NCBI RefSeq assembly: GCF_001571045.1
Contig: NZ_BCSV01000004.1
Location: forward strand, 1 to 64,000
DNA length: 64,000 nucleotides
DNA from: Curtobacterium ammoniigenes NBRC 101786
GTDB lineage: Bacteria; Actinomycetota; Actinomycetes; Actinomycetales; Microbacteriaceae
Direction: 5' to 3'
Shown: piece after piece, positions 7,600 to 14,860 of the stretch
Layout: each line of letters starts with the position of its first letter
How positions within the stretch are numbered: position 1 is the stretch's first letter
The notes under the pieces: model-generated
Databases searched by the model: none
The model's input: the letters and a program-made list of their open reading frames with translations, nothing else
Told to the model about the DNA's origin: nothing
Program-made: the position numbers and the translations under genes

Positions 7600-8973
7600 G
7601 TGACGGAACAGACCTACGACGTCGTAATCCTCGGCGGCGGCAGCGGCGGCTATGCCGCAGCCCTTCGGGGCGCGGAGCTCGGCATGAACGTCGCGCTGAT
7701 CGAAGGCGACAAGCTCGGCGGAACGTGTCTGCACCGCGGGTGCATCCCGACGAAGGCGCTCCTGCATGCGGCTGAGATCGCAGACGGCGCGAAGGAGTCC
7801 GAGAAGTTCGGGGTCGTCGCGCACTTCGACCACGTCGATGTGCCCAAGGTGATCGAGTACCAGCAGGGCGTGATCTCCTCGAAGTTCAAGGGCCTCCAGG
7901 GTCTGGTCAAGGCGCGGGGAATCACCGTTGTCGAGGGGTGGGGGCGCCTCACCTCCCCCACGACCGTTCAGGTGGGCGACCAGACGATCACCGGAAAGAA
8001 GGTCGTGCTCGCGACCGGCTCGACGTCGAAGTCGCTGCCCGGCCTCGAGATCTCCGGCCGCGTGATCACCTCTGAGACCGCGCTGCGGATGGACTACGTC
8101 CCGAACAAGGTCGTGATCCTCGGCGGCGGCGTCATCGGTGTCGAGTTCGCGAGCGTGTGGAAGTCGTTCGGCGCGGACGTCACGATCGTCGAGGCGCTGC
8201 CGCACCTCATCCCCGCGGAAGACGAGTCGATGTCGAAGCAGCTCGAGCGCGCGTTCCGGAAGCGCGGTATCGAGTTCTCGCTCGGCGTCCGCTTCCAGAG
8301 CGTCGAGCAGAGCGACAACGGCGTCCACGTGACGCTGGAGGACGGCAAGACCTTCGACGGCGACATCCTCCTCGTCGCGGTCGGCCGCGGACCGGTCACC
8401 CAGGGTCTCGGCTTCGACGAGGTCGGCGTCGCCATGGATCGCGGCTACGTGCTGACCAACGATCGCCTCGAGACGAACGTGCCGGGTGTGTACGCCGTCG
8501 GTGACATCGTCCCCGGGCTGCAGCTGGCGCACCGCGGATTCCAGCAGGGCATCTTCGTCGCGGAGGAGATCGCCGGAATGAACCCGGTGGTGATCGAGGA
8601 CAAGAACATCCCGAAGGTCACCTACTCCGACCCCGAGGTCGCATCGGTCGGGCTCTCGCAGGCCAAGGCAGAAGCAGAGTACGGCGCCGACAAGGTGGAC
8701 ACCTACGAGTACAACTTGGCCGGGAACGGCCGAAGCCACATCATCGGGACGTCCGGCGCGGTCAAGGTCGTTCGCCTGATCGACGGGCCGGTGCTCGGCG
8801 TCAGCATGATCGGCGCGCGCGTCGGCGAACTCATCGGGGAGGCGCAGCTCGCGGTGAACTGGGAGGCGTACCCGGAGGACATCGCGCCGCTGATCCACGC
8901 CCACCCCACCCAGAACGAGGCACTCGGAGAGGCGTTCCTGCACCTTGCGGGGAAGCCGCTCCACGCGCTCTGA
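7600..8973 (+). CDS. lpdA: Dihydrolipoyl dehydrogenase (E3)
   Basis: 457 aa flavoprotein that reoxidises dihydrolipoamide on E2 and passes electrons to NAD+. Visible features are the N-terminal FAD site LGGGSGGYAA, the redox-active pair Cys43/Cys48 in GGTCLHRGCIPTKAL, the NAD site ILGGGVIGVEFASVW, the second FAD motif TNVPGVYAVGD, and the C-terminal His-Glu pair in HAHPTQNEALGEAF. GTG at 7600 is chosen because GAAGGAG lies 9 nt upstream. An upstream TTG at 7591 would have no spacing from that Shine-Dalgarno. It lies 68 nt before sucB, so the two probably form an E3-E2 operon. Confidence 0.94.
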   Translation: MTEQTYDVVILGGGSGGYAAALRGAELGMNVALIEGDKLGGTCLHRGCIPTKALLHAAEIADGAKESEKFGVVAHFDHVDVPKVIEYQQGVISSKFKGLQGLVKARGITVVEGWGRLTSPTTVQVGDQTITGKKVVLATGSTSKSLPGLEISGRVITSETALRMDYVPNKVVILGGGVIGVEFASVWKSFGADVTIVEALPHLIPAEDESMSKQLERAFRKRGIEFSLGVRFQSVEQSDNGVHVTLEDGKTFDGDILLVAVGRGPVTQGLGFDEVGVAMDRGYVLTNDRLETNVPGVYAVGDIVPGLQLAHRGFQQGIFVAEEIAGMNPVVIEDKNIPKVTYSDPEVASVGLSQAKAEAEYGADKVDTYEYNLAGNGRSHIIGTSGAVKVVRLIDGPVLGVSMIGARVGELIGEAQLAVNWEAYPEDIAPLIHAHPTQNEALGEAFLHLAGKPLHAL

Positions 8974-9041
8974 TCGACGAAGATCACGCGTCGCCGTAAC
9001 GACATCATCCACTGAAGAAACCGCCTAGAGGAGTCCCCCTG

Positions 9042-10526
9042 ATGAGCGAATCCGTCAACCTCCCGGCGCTCGGCGAGAGCGTCACCGAGGGAACGGTCAC
9101 CCGCTGGCTGAAGAACGTCGGTGACCGGGTCGAGGTCGACGAGCCGCTGCTCGAGGTCTCGACGGACAAGGTCGACACCGAGATCCCGTCGCCGATTGCG
9201 GGCGTGGTCGAGGAGATCCTCGTGCAGGAGGACGAGACGGTCGAGGTCGGAACGGCGCTGGTCCGCATCGGCGACGGCTCCGGCTCGGGCGAGCCCGCCG
9301 GTGATGCCGGCGACGCCGAGTCCGCCAACGAGCAGGCCGCCGAGGCCGAGGAGCCCCAGGCTGCTCCGAGCACGGAGCAGGACGACGAGGTGCCCGCTCC
9401 GGCGGCTCCCGCCGCTCCCGCCGAGCCGGCGCCGAGTGGCCAGAGCATGCCCGCGGCGGCTCCGGCACCGGCAGCGCCGCCAGCGGCTGCCCCGGCTCCC
9501 GCAGCCGCTCCGGTACCGCCGCCGGTCGCAGCTCCCCCGGCTCCTGTCGCGACGAGCCAGGAGGCGCCCGCTCAGCCCGCCCCGTCGGCCTCAGTCCCTG
9601 CCCCTGGAAACGCCGGCGGCTCCGGGTACGTGACGCCGCTGGTTCGCAAGCTCGCCAACGAGCAGGGCGTCGACCTGGCAACCGTGACCGGATCGGGCGT
9701 CGGCGGCCGGATCCGCAAGGAGGACGTGCTCGCTGCGGCCGCCGCGAAGTCCTCCTCCGCTGCGCAGCCCGCCGCGTCGCCGTCAGGTCCGTTCGTCGCC
9801 CCGGTGTCCCCGCTGCGCGGAACGCGCGAGAAGATGACCCGTCTTCGCAAGGTCGTCGCAGAGCGCGCGGTGCAGTCCATGCAGTCGACGGCGCAGCTGA
9901 CGAGCGTTGTCGAGGTCGACGTGACGAAGGTTGCCCAGTTCCGCGACGCGCGCAAGCGCGAGTTCCTCGAGAAGACCGGAACGAAGCTCAGCTTCATGCC
10001 CTTCTTCGCGCTCGCTGCAGCAGAGGCGCTGAAGGCCCACCCGAAGCTGAACGCGACGGTTGAGGGTGAGGAGATCGTCTTCCCGGACTCCGAGAACCTG
10101 TCGATCGCGGTCGACACCGAACGTGGTCTGCTGACGCCGGTCATCCGGGACGCTTCCGACCTGTCCCTGGCGCAGTTGTCGGGAGCGATCGCCGATCTTG
10201 CCGATCGGACTCGCAACAACCAGCTGAAGCCGGACGAGCTCGCCGGTGGAACCTTCACGCTGACGAACACCGGGTCGCGCGGTGCGCTCTTCGACACCCC
10301 GGTGGTCTTCCTGCCCCAGTCCGCGATCCTCGGAACGGGCATCGTCGTGAAGAAGCCCGCCGTCGTCACGGTCGACGGACAAGAGGCGATCGCAATTCGC
10401 TCGATGGTCTACCTGGCACTGTCCTACGATCACCGGATCATCGACGGCGCGGACGCAGCCCGCTACCTCGTCGCCGTGAAGACGCGCCTCGAGGAGGGCA
10501 ACTTCGGTCCGAACCTCGGCTACTGA
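9042..10526 (+). CDS. sucB: 2-oxoglutarate dehydrogenase E2, dihydrolipoyl succinyltransferase
   Basis: 494 aa. One lipoyl domain (1-80) has the lipoylated Lys43 in TDKVDTEIPSP. A long Ala/Pro/Glu linker (about 85-190) is followed by a peripheral-subunit-binding domain near 193-230 (YVTPLVRKLANEQGVDL) and the acyltransferase domain with the catalytic SYDHRIIDG near 461-470. Succinyl-transferase is more likely than acetyl-transferase from the single lipoyl domain and actinobacterial gene context, but this is not proven by residues. GAGGAG lies 9 nt before ATG. Unlike the usual actinobacterial order, no lipB-lipA pair follows. The 3' end overlaps the convergent gene by 7 nt. Confidence 0.92.
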   Translation: MSESVNLPALGESVTEGTVTRWLKNVGDRVEVDEPLLEVSTDKVDTEIPSPIAGVVEEILVQEDETVEVGTALVRIGDGSGSGEPAGDAGDAESANEQAAEAEEPQAAPSTEQDDEVPAPAAPAAPAEPAPSGQSMPAAAPAPAAPPAAAPAPAAAPVPPPVAAPPAPVATSQEAPAQPAPSASVPAPGNAGGSGYVTPLVRKLANEQGVDLATVTGSGVGGRIRKEDVLAAAAAKSSSAAQPAASPSGPFVAPVSPLRGTREKMTRLRKVVAERAVQSMQSTAQLTSVVEVDVTKVAQFRDARKREFLEKTGTKLSFMPFFALAAAEALKAHPKLNATVEGEEIVFPDSENLSIAVDTERGLLTPVIRDASDLSLAQLSGAIADLADRTRNNQLKPDELAGGTFTLTNTGSRGALFDTPVVFLPQSAILGTGIVVKKPAVVTVDGQEAIAIRSMVYLALSYDHRIIDGADAARYLVAVKTRLEEGNFGPNLGY

Positions 10527-11848
10527 TCGGCAGGACTGACTGAGGACGCCTCTGGACCGAGGACCTCGGCCATGATCAGCCAAACGGCCTCGGTGCGCAT
10601 AATGAGCACCGAGGCCGTTTGCATGCCCGAAATGTCTTCGACCCGGATCAGCGCGCGCTCGTCGGCCCCGTCGTTCATGTCCTGGACGACCGCCGCGGTC
10701 GTCCACGGTTGCAGCGCGTCTGGTGGCGTCGGTGCGGCCGCATCCCGTGCGCGCTGGGCGCCGCCTGGCGCCGTCGTGGTCGCCAGGCAACGCCGCTGGT
10801 CGGCGCTGGTTCTACACTCCCGGCGGCGATTCATCAACCGGACCGCCGCCTCCGTCGCCGACTCATCCGTCCGGTCGACGTGATCGTCGGCGAATCCGGT
10901 CGCGGTATCGCGCTCGTGACCTGCAGAGGCCCGATCATCGGCGGTTGGTCCCTCGCGATCGGGGCCGCCGACGGCAGGGTCGCTGCCATCCGTGCCGGAG
11001 GGGTCGGCTGTCGCGCCGGCCGACGCCGGAGCAACCGGAGTCCGAAACCCGGTCGATGACTGCGTCGCATCGGCGACCGGCGACCGCTGCTCCTCGGGAG
11101 CGGGGAGGATCGCAAAGAAACTGAGGGCAGCGCCGGTTGCGACGACTGCCGCGATGAGCGCCCTTCGTGCGGGGATCCGACGATGCATACCGAGCGGTAT
11201 CCCATCCGTCATGATGCGACCAAGCACTCGCGCCAGACCCCGCATCCCAGCGCCGTGCGGCGTCGGCTGCTCGACACGAGCAGCGGGGATCTCCCAGCGG
11301 ACCGGCCGAGCCGGGCCCGCGGCGACGATGACGCTGCGAACCTGCAGGAGCGACCGCGAGAGGCCATGCGCCGCAGGGTCGGATTCGCCGCCTGCGACGC
11401 AGGCAGCCAGCGCTGAACCGATCGCGTCATCGACGTGCTGGCGCTCAGCCACGCGCGGGTCGACGCGGTCCCAGACGCTCCGGACACCGACGAGGATCCC
11501 ACGCAGCCCGCTTCCATCGATCGGCATTCGATCGACGACGATCGGTGCGCCGCTGTCGTCGATGAGAATGTCATCCAGCCGCACCGCGCCGATCGGCGTG
11601 CCCGCATCGACCAGCATCCGTGCGAGGTCGACGAGCGGCAGTGACAGCGTCACCGCGACGCCGGTGCTCAATGCCCCGAACAAGTCCAACGCCTCTGGCA
11701 GCGGCGTTCCCGAGACCTGATCGAAGCGAAGGACGAGCTCGCCGCTGTCGTCGGTGCCCACCGAGGCAATGGGGCAGAGGTGTCGCTCCTGCGCGCGCGC
11801 TCGATCGAGGACTCGGCGGCTATCGACGGGGGGCGAGGCATCGACCAT
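10520..11848 (-). CDS. Membrane protein with pseudokinase-like N-terminal domain
   Basis: 442 aa, product not recognised. Residues 1-170 read like a degraded protein-kinase fold: the segment GAVRLDDILIDDSGAPIVVD (87-106) sits where kinases have the catalytic loop and activation Asp, but the catalytic His-Arg-Asp is missing. One membrane helix lies at about 229-248 (ALIAAVVATGAALSFFAIL) after a basic stretch. A Ser/Thr/Asp/Gly/Pro-rich, probably extracellular tail of ~190 residues follows. ATG 11848 is chosen; GTG 11863 is a possible alternative. The last ~30 codons contain a perfect 16-bp inverted repeat that probably terminates sucB transcription. The kinase-like call is inference from the sequence pattern. 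Confidence 0.6.
   Translation of the reverse strand: MVDASPPVDSRRVLDRARAQERHLCPIASVGTDDSGELVLRFDQVSGTPLPEALDLFGALSTGVAVTLSLPLVDLARMLVDAGTPIGAVRLDDILIDDSGAPIVVDRMPIDGSGLRGILVGVRSVWDRVDPRVAERQHVDDAIGSALAACVAGGESDPAAHGLSRSLLQVRSVIVAAGPARPVRWEIPAARVEQPTPHGAGMRGLARVLGRIMTDGIPLGMHRRIPARRALIAAVVATGAALSFFAILPAPEEQRSPVADATQSSTGFRTPVAPASAGATADPSGTDGSDPAVGGPDREGPTADDRASAGHERDTATGFADDHVDRTDESATEAAVRLMNRRRECRTSADQRRCLATTTAPGGAQRARDAAAPTPPDALQPWTTAAVVQDMNDGADERALIRVEDISGMQTASVLIMRTEAVWLIMAEVLGPEASSVSPADQ
10581..10621. terminator. Bidirectional hairpin between convergent genes, inside a coding sequence
   Basis: CAAACGGCCTCGGTGC (10581-10596) and GCACCGAGGCCGTTTG (10606-10621) are perfect complements around a 9-nt loop. 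It lies 54 nt past the sucB stop and inside the last codons of the convergent membrane-protein gene. Its length and position suit a terminator for sucB. Confidence 0.7.
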
Positions 11849-11973
11849 GCGATCGAGTGTCACCAATCGCGACGCGTCCGCTCTTCCCGGAGCCGACACT
11901 GTGCACTGCGCGAGGCTGGCGGCACTGTTGAGGGACCGGGCCGACAGCGGAGCGCCGCGCTGCGGCGGGGTCG

Positions 11974-11979
11974 TATCCT
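11974..11979 (+). promoter_or_regulatory. -10 box of a leaderless promoter, DUF4191 gene
   Basis: TATCCT, 6 nt before ATG 11986. No Shine-Dalgarno. Confidence 0.55.
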
Positions 11980-11985
11980 GGACGC

Positions 11986-12696
11986 ATGGCACGAACTACC
12001 AGCGACAGCGCTGACAAGGAGCCCGGTCGTCTGAAGCAGATGTACCAGGTCTTCAAGATGACCCGGCGCATCAATCCGCAGTCGATCTGGTGGTTCATCC
12101 TCGCGTTCGGCGCGCCGGTCGTCGCCGGTCTCGTCCTCGCATTCGCGCTCCCCGGGCAGACCGTGCTCGGCGAGATCATCTGGATCGTGCTGGGCGTCCT
12201 CGCCGGTGTGCTGCTGTTCCTCATCGCGCTCGGTCGGCTGGCCGAACGTGCCGCATACAGTCAGATCGAAGGCCAGCCGGGCGCGGTCGGGTCCGTGCTG
12301 GCTCAGTCGCTGCGACGCAACTGGCGCGCCAGCGAGATGCCGGTCGCGATGCACGGCCGCTCGCAATCCGCGATCTATCGCGCCGTCGGCTTGCCCGGCG
12401 TCGTGCTCATCACCGAAGGGCAGCACACGGTTCTGACCCGCCTCCTCGAGGAAGAGAAGCGGAAGGTGCACCGCATCGTCCCGAACGTCGCACTGACCGT
12501 GCTCGCCGTCGGAAACGGTGACGGCGAGGTCACGCTCCCCAAGCTCGCGCGCCGAATGAACCGGCTGAAGCGATCGCTCAACCGCAACGAGGTCCTCGCG
12601 GTGGCGAACCGCCTCGAGTCGATGACGCACTCCCCAACTGCCGCGATGCCCAAAGGCATCGACCCCATGCGCGTTCGGGCCGGACGACCCCGCTGA
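11986..12696 (+). CDS. DUF4191 family membrane protein
   Basis: 236 aa. N-terminal basic region (GRLKQMYQVFKMTRRINPQ), then two closely spaced membrane helices at about 36-57 and 63-83, then a soluble domain containing YRAVGLPGVVLITEGQ and a basic C-terminal helix (LARRMNRLKRSLNR). This is the DUF4191 family, which in actinobacteria sits between lipA and an RDD-domain gene upstream of glnA. The position here fits, except that lipA and lipB are absent. The function is unknown. Confidence 0.85.
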   Translation: MARTTSDSADKEPGRLKQMYQVFKMTRRINPQSIWWFILAFGAPVVAGLVLAFALPGQTVLGEIIWIVLGVLAGVLLFLIALGRLAERAAYSQIEGQPGAVGSVLAQSLRRNWRASEMPVAMHGRSQSAIYRAVGLPGVVLITEGQHTVLTRLLEEEKRKVHRIVPNVALTVLAVGNGDGEVTLPKLARRMNRLKRSLNRNEVLAVANRLESMTHSPTAAMPKGIDPMRVRAGRPR

Positions 12697-12769
12697 TCGA
12701 ACGACCGCCTGGCTGCGGGACAGTGCCGGCCGTGAGTGAAGGACGCCCGAAGCGGTCCAGGGGCGCGCG

Positions 12770-13231
12770 CTAGCGGCGCACGAGCACCGTCCCCGCCGCG
12801 CGATCATGGAGCCCGCGCTGGTCTCGATCCCAGATGAGCGCCGGGACCACGAGACACAGCAGGAGTGTCCGGACGATCGGCCGAACGACACCGACGTATC
12901 CGCCGCGAATGGGCACGACCCGGAGGCCGACACAGATCTGGCCGAACGACCCGGACAGCAGGGCGATGAAACCGACCTGCAGCACGAAGTAGATCGCTAC
13001 GATTCCCCAGTTCACGCCGTGCGACGGCGCGGTCGGCGTCCAGACGCGGAACAGGAACGCAACGAGATCGGTCAGCGCGCCATCGATGACGAGCGCGACG
13101 ACACGCCGCCCAAGCCGACCGACGCTCCGCGGTCCGTCCGCTGGAAGACCGAGATCCTTACCGGGCCACGAATCGGTCGACTCGAGGCCGTCTCGCGGTA
13201 CGGCACGGGCGGTAGGGCGAGATCGAGCCAT
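12770..13231 (-). CDS. RDD family membrane protein
   Basis: 153 aa. The RDD signature is in [20 protein letters not shown], followed by about three membrane helices and a C-terminal [19 protein letters not shown] segment typical of the family. The function is not established; some members are proposed transporters. ATG 13231 is preceded by a TACGCT -10 box at 6-nt spacing, so a leaderless start is likely. It is convergent with the DUF4191 gene and divergent from glnA, with the GlnR operator in the shared upstream region. Confidence 0.85.
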   Translation of the reverse strand: MARSRPTARAVPRDGLESTDSWPGKDLGLPADGPRSVGRLGRRVVALVIDGALTDLVAFLFRVWTPTAPSHGVNWGIVAIYFVLQVGFIALLSGSFGQICVGLRVVPIRGGYVGVVRPIVRTLLLCLVVPALIWDRDQRGLHDRAAGTVLVRR

Positions 13232-13237
13232 ACACCC

Positions 13238-13243
13238 AGCGTA
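13238..13243 (-). promoter_or_regulatory. -10 box of a leaderless promoter, RDD gene
   Basis: TACGCT on the minus strand, 6 nt before ATG 13231. Confidence 0.55.
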
Positions 13244-13270
13244 CGGGAGCGGCGCGGAATGGCGGCTGGC

Positions 13271-13308
13271 GTAACACGCCGGAAACAGGGCAGTCACGTT
13301 GGGGAAAC
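13271..13308 (+). promoter_or_regulatory. GlnR operator upstream of glnA
   Basis: Four half-sites in perfect register: GTAAC (13271-13275), N6, GAAAC (13282-13286), N6, GTCAC (13293-13297), N6, GAAAC (13304-13308). This matches the actinobacterial GlnR consensus gTnAC-n6-GAAAC-n6-GTnAC-n6-GAAAC at every conserved base. It lies 73-110 nt before the glnA ATG. GlnR activates glnA under nitrogen limitation in Streptomyces and related genera, so the same control is expected here. Confidence 0.85.
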
Positions 13309-13333
13309 CGCGTGTCAATAGCCTCGTCGGAGG

Positions 13334-13339
13334 TAGCCT
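13334..13339 (+). promoter_or_regulatory. Candidate -10 box of glnA
   Basis: TAGCCT, about 26 nt downstream of the GlnR operator. A second TAGCCT lies at 13319-13324. Either would give a short untranslated leader before ATG 13381 with its TTGGAG Shine-Dalgarno. Confidence 0.4.
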
Positions 13340-13380
13340 CCTGGCTCCTGACTCACCACCCGCCATTGGAGAACGACCAC

Positions 13381-14805
13381 ATGTTCAGTGATTCCTCCGA
13401 GGTGCTCGCGTTCATCAAGGACACGGACGTCAAGTTCCTCGACATCCGCTTCACGGACCTCCCCGGGGTCCAGCAGCACTTCAACATCCCCGCCTCCACG
13501 GTCGACGAGGACTTCTTCTCCGTCGGACAGCTGTTCGACGGTTCGTCGATCCGCGGATTCGCGTCGATTCACGAGTCCGACATGCAGTTGATCCCGGACG
13601 TCACGACGGCGTACGTCGATCCGTTCCGTGCGGAGCGGACGCTGGTCATGGTGTTCGACATCTACAACCCGCGCAACGGTGAGATCTACGGCCGCGACCC
13701 GCGTCAGGTCGCGAAGAAGGCGGAGAAGTATCTCGCCTCGACCGGCATCGCTGACACGGCGTTCTTCGCTCCCGAAGCCGAGTTCTACATCTTCGACGAC
13801 GTCCGCTACGAGGTGAAGCAGAACCAGAGCTTCTACGCGGTGGACTCCGAAGAGGGCGCGTGGAACACCGGCCGCGTCGAAGAGGGCGGCAACCTCGCCA
13901 ACAAGACCGCGTACAAGGGTGGGTACTTTCCGGTCTCCCCGGTCGACAAGACCGCAGACGTTCGTGACGACATCACGCTGAAGCTGATCGACGCCGGCCT
14001 GGAGGTGGAGCGTGCGCACCACGAGGTCGGCACCGGCGGCCAGCAGGAGATCAACTACAAGTTCGACACGATGGTCCACGCGGCCGACGACATCCTGAAG
14101 TTCAAGTACATCGTCAAGAACACGGCCGAGCAGTGGGGCAAGGTCGCCACGTTCATGCCGAAGCCCCTCTTCGGTGACAACGGCTCGGGAATGCACACCC
14201 ACCAGTCCCTGTGGAACGACGGCAAGCCGCTCTTCTACGACGAGAACGGATACGGCGGCCTCTCGGACATCGCCCGCTGGTACATCGGCGGGATCCTGAA
14301 GCACGCCCCGGCTGTCCTCGCCTTCACGAACCCGACGGTGAACTCGTACCACCGCCTCGTTCCGGGATTCGAAGCGCCGGTCAACCTCGTCTACTCCGCC
14401 GGCAACCGGTCCGCCTCGATCCGCATCCCGATCACGGGGACGAACCCGAAGGCGAAGCGCATCGAGTTCCGCGCGCCAGACGCCTCCGGAAACCCCTACC
14501 TGGCGTTCGCCGCGCAGCTCATGGCGGGCCTCGACGGCATCCAGAACCGCATCGAGCCGCACGAGCCCGTGGACAAGGACCTCTACGAGCTCCCCCCGGA
14601 GGAAGCGAAGAACATCCCGCAGGTTCCGGGGTCGCTCTCCGAGGCGCTCGACGCGCTGGAGGCTGACCACGAGTTCCTGACGAAGGGGAACGTGTTCACC
14701 GAGGACCTCATCAGCACGTGGATCGACTACAAGCGCGAGAAGGAGATCCTCCCGATGGCGCAGCGTCCGCACCCGTTCGAGTACGAGCTGTACTTCGGCG
14801 TCTGA
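13381..14805 (+). CDS. glnA: Glutamine synthetase, type I-beta
   Basis: 474 aa, the standard length. It makes glutamine from glutamate, ammonia and ATP as a cytoplasmic dodecamer. Signatures include FDGSSIRGF (the flexible loop Asp region), the metal/ATP-site motif [30 protein letters not shown], and NRSASIRIP. Near the C-terminus [10 protein letters not shown] contains the Tyr that GlnE adenylylates in I-beta enzymes. ATG 13381 has GGAG 9 nt upstream, and the upstream in-frame codons are not conserved-looking. Regulation appears dual: transcription by GlnR, activity by the convergent glnE. Confidence 0.96.
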   Translation: MFSDSSEVLAFIKDTDVKFLDIRFTDLPGVQQHFNIPASTVDEDFFSVGQLFDGSSIRGFASIHESDMQLIPDVTTAYVDPFRAERTLVMVFDIYNPRNGEIYGRDPRQVAKKAEKYLASTGIADTAFFAPEAEFYIFDDVRYEVKQNQSFYAVDSEEGAWNTGRVEEGGNLANKTAYKGGYFPVSPVDKTADVRDDITLKLIDAGLEVERAHHEVGTGGQQEINYKFDTMVHAADDILKFKYIVKNTAEQWGKVATFMPKPLFGDNGSGMHTHQSLWNDGKPLFYDENGYGGLSDIARWYIGGILKHAPAVLAFTNPTVNSYHRLVPGFEAPVNLVYSAGNRSASIRIPITGTNPKAKRIEFRAPDASGNPYLAFAAQLMAGLDGIQNRIEPHEPVDKDLYELPPEEAKNIPQVPGSLSEALDALEADHEFLTKGNVFTEDLISTWIDYKREKEILPMAQRPHPFEYELYFGV

Positions 14806-14814
14806 TCCCTGCCA

Positions 14815-14860
14815 ACGATCGAGGGGCCTCGCACCACCTGGTGCGAGGCCCCTCGATCGT
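14815..14860. terminator. Bidirectional terminator between glnA and glnE
   Basis: A perfect 22-bp inverted repeat with a 2-nt loop: arms 14815-14836 and 14839-14860, core GAGGGGCCTCGCACCA. It starts 9 nt after the glnA stop, and its far arm touches the first base of the glnE stop, so it can end transcription from both sides. Confidence 0.85.

Noticed and set aside
13315-14772. Long open frame antisense to glnA (and similar ones opposite glnE, the ThDP gene, GT2 and ppc)
   Set aside because: They mirror well-recognised genes, are rich in Arg, Ala and Asp as expected from reverse reading of high-GC codons, and lack starts with Shine-Dalgarno or promoter signals.
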